From Candidatus Hodarchaeota archaeon (lineage in GTDB: Archaea; Asgardarchaeota; Heimdallarchaeia; Hodarchaeales; YT1-039): a stretch of DNA of 6,245 nucleotides. The translations under genes were made by a program, and so were the position numbers. The notes below the pieces were generated by a model. That model saw nothing but the letters and a program-made list of their open reading frames with translations, did not search any database and had not been told where the DNA came from. The DNA is taken from assembly GCA_016840025.1 (NCBI GenBank), contig JAEOTF010000190.1:1-6245 (forward strand), given 5' to 3'. Of this stretch, positions 5,455-6,245 are shown piece by piece. Within the stretch, counting starts at the first letter, position 1. Each line of letters opens with the position of its first letter.

Positions 5455-6245
5455 TTATCCAATAGTAAGTGTTTTGAATAGGTTTTCTAAGCCTTCATCT
5501 GTAGCTTTTAGTTCACGAACGGGGAGTTCATGATCACAAATCAGATCAGTAAGGAGATGATAGAATTGTAAAGGCTCTCGAGTTAAAATGATGATTTGAT
5601 TTTCTTTAGTTCGTGGATCCTTAAGAAACTCGATGTTAGAGATTAATTCATCCTCTCCATGATGAATAAGTAAAGTAGATAGTTGCTTAACTGCTGGGGT
5701 AGTAATCTGGATTGAATGTGGTTGTTCAGCTAGCATATCTCTGATCCGTTTTGGTGAGCCTTGAGCTATTGTACGACCACGAAAGAGAAGTACAATCTGA
5801 TTAGCTAATCTTTCCACTTCAAAGAGAATATGTGAAGATAGGAAAAAAGTCATATTGTATTCCTGTTGATAACTTTCAATAACATTAAACATACCTTTAC
5901 GGATTAACGGATCGAGACCATTAAATGGTTCATCGCCAATGACAAGTTTTGGTTTGTGAAGAAGTGCTTGCCCAATTTTCATCCGTTGTTTCATGCCTTT
6001 ACTAAATTGTCTCATAGGTTTCTTTGCGACTTCTGTCAATTCCATTTCTTCAAGAACTTCCCTAGCCCGTCTCTTAGCCACTTCTCTTGGGAGATTGTAT
6101 CGACCAAGCATTGTTAGATATTCTTCAGCTTTCACCCAGCGAGGAAAAGCATCCCCTTCAGGAATATATCCCACATGTTGATGTTCTGATGTAGCATAAA
6201 AAGGATTGTGCCCAAAGACACGAACTTGTCCACTTTGAGGTTTAA
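5455..6245 (-). CDS. ABC transporter ATP-binding protein (5' end outside window)
   Basis: ATPase subunit that powers the neighbouring ABC-2 permeases from the cytosol. The frame is open to the right window edge, with 262 visible residues; the Walker A loop lies outside. The first visible residues, KPQSGQVRVFG, are the usual stretch just after Walker A. The GTG at 6174 encodes the valine of VGYIPEG and is not the start. Visible motifs are the Q-loop region GYIPEG (25-30) with Glu instead of Gln, as is common in ABC-2 ATPases; the signature FSKGMKQRM (80-88); Walker B KLVIGDEPF (99-107) with Asp104 and Glu105; the D-loop GLDP (109-112); and the H-loop His138 in SSH. A C-terminal domain of about 95 residues follows, ending in DEGLENLFKTLTIG, like the C-terminal tails of CcmA/NodI-type subunits. 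All catalytic residues in view are intact. First visible gene of the set; substrate class unknown. Confidence 0.95.
   Translation of the reverse strand, partial: KPQSGQVRVFGHNPFYATSEHQHVGYIPEGDAFPRWVKAEEYLTMLGRYNLPREVAKRRAREVLEEMELTEVAKKPMRQFSKGMKQRMKIGQALLHKPKLVIGDEPFNGLDPLIRKGMFNVIESYQQEYNMTFFLSSHILFEVERLANQIVLLFRGRTIAQGSPKRIRDMLAEQPHSIQITTPAVKQLSTLLIHHGEDELISNIEFLKDPRTKENQIIILTREPLQFYHLLTDLICDHELPVRELKATDEGLENLFKTLTIG

Noticed and set aside
5247..5465. Plus-strand open frame across the start of the short permease
   Set aside because: Antisense to the permease N-terminus and the gap; no ribosome site or recognisable domain.
6172..6174. GTG as a start codon for the ATPase
   Set aside because: The frame continues upstream to the window edge with typical post-Walker A sequence (KPQSGQVRVFG), so the GTG is an internal valine.
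5993..6181. Plus-strand open frame inside the ATPase
   Set aside because: Antisense to the signature-motif region of the ATPase.

Overview
The window looks like AT-rich chromosomal DNA from an archaeon. The reasons are TATA-like elements 40-50 bases upstream of two isolated genes, no convincing -35/-10 pairs, a GGTGA-type ribosome site before one gene, and the style of the proteins (a COG0491-type metallo-beta-lactamase hydrolase and ABC-2 permeases with a YRKYxG N-terminal motif). A low-GC archaeal lineage such as Asgard is possible, but that is only an impression. No rRNA, tRNA, mobile element or CRISPR array was found. No stretch longer than 300 bases lacks a gene.

Layout from left to right. 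Positions 2-301 (+) hold the C-terminal end of a membrane protein that starts before the window. It converges on a minus-strand galE gene (UDP-glucose 4-epimerase, 339-1319). Next comes a complete zinc-hydrolase-type MBL-fold protein (1417-2403, minus). Both minus-strand genes have their own TATA-like upstream elements and are probably transcribed separately. Positions 2516-6245 (minus) hold one ABC-2 type transporter gene set, read right to left: an ATPase whose 5' end lies beyond the window, a 267-residue permease, and two tandem paralogous permeases of about 336 and 325 residues.

The ATPase and the three permeases very probably form one membrane export or remodelling system. The two paralogs are nearly identical in the cytosolic N-terminal motif and in the segment expected to contact the ATPase. 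They have diverged almost completely in the extracytoplasmic loop between the first two membrane helices, which suggests a heteromeric transporter whose subunits share an engine contact but differ outside. A 106-base gap before the paralog pair carries two perfect 7-bp inverted repeats, one of them directly beside the ribosome site; this is the most interesting non-coding signal here. The substrate cannot be read from the sequence. Everything visible belongs to known families; the permease pair and its leader are the parts most worth a second look.
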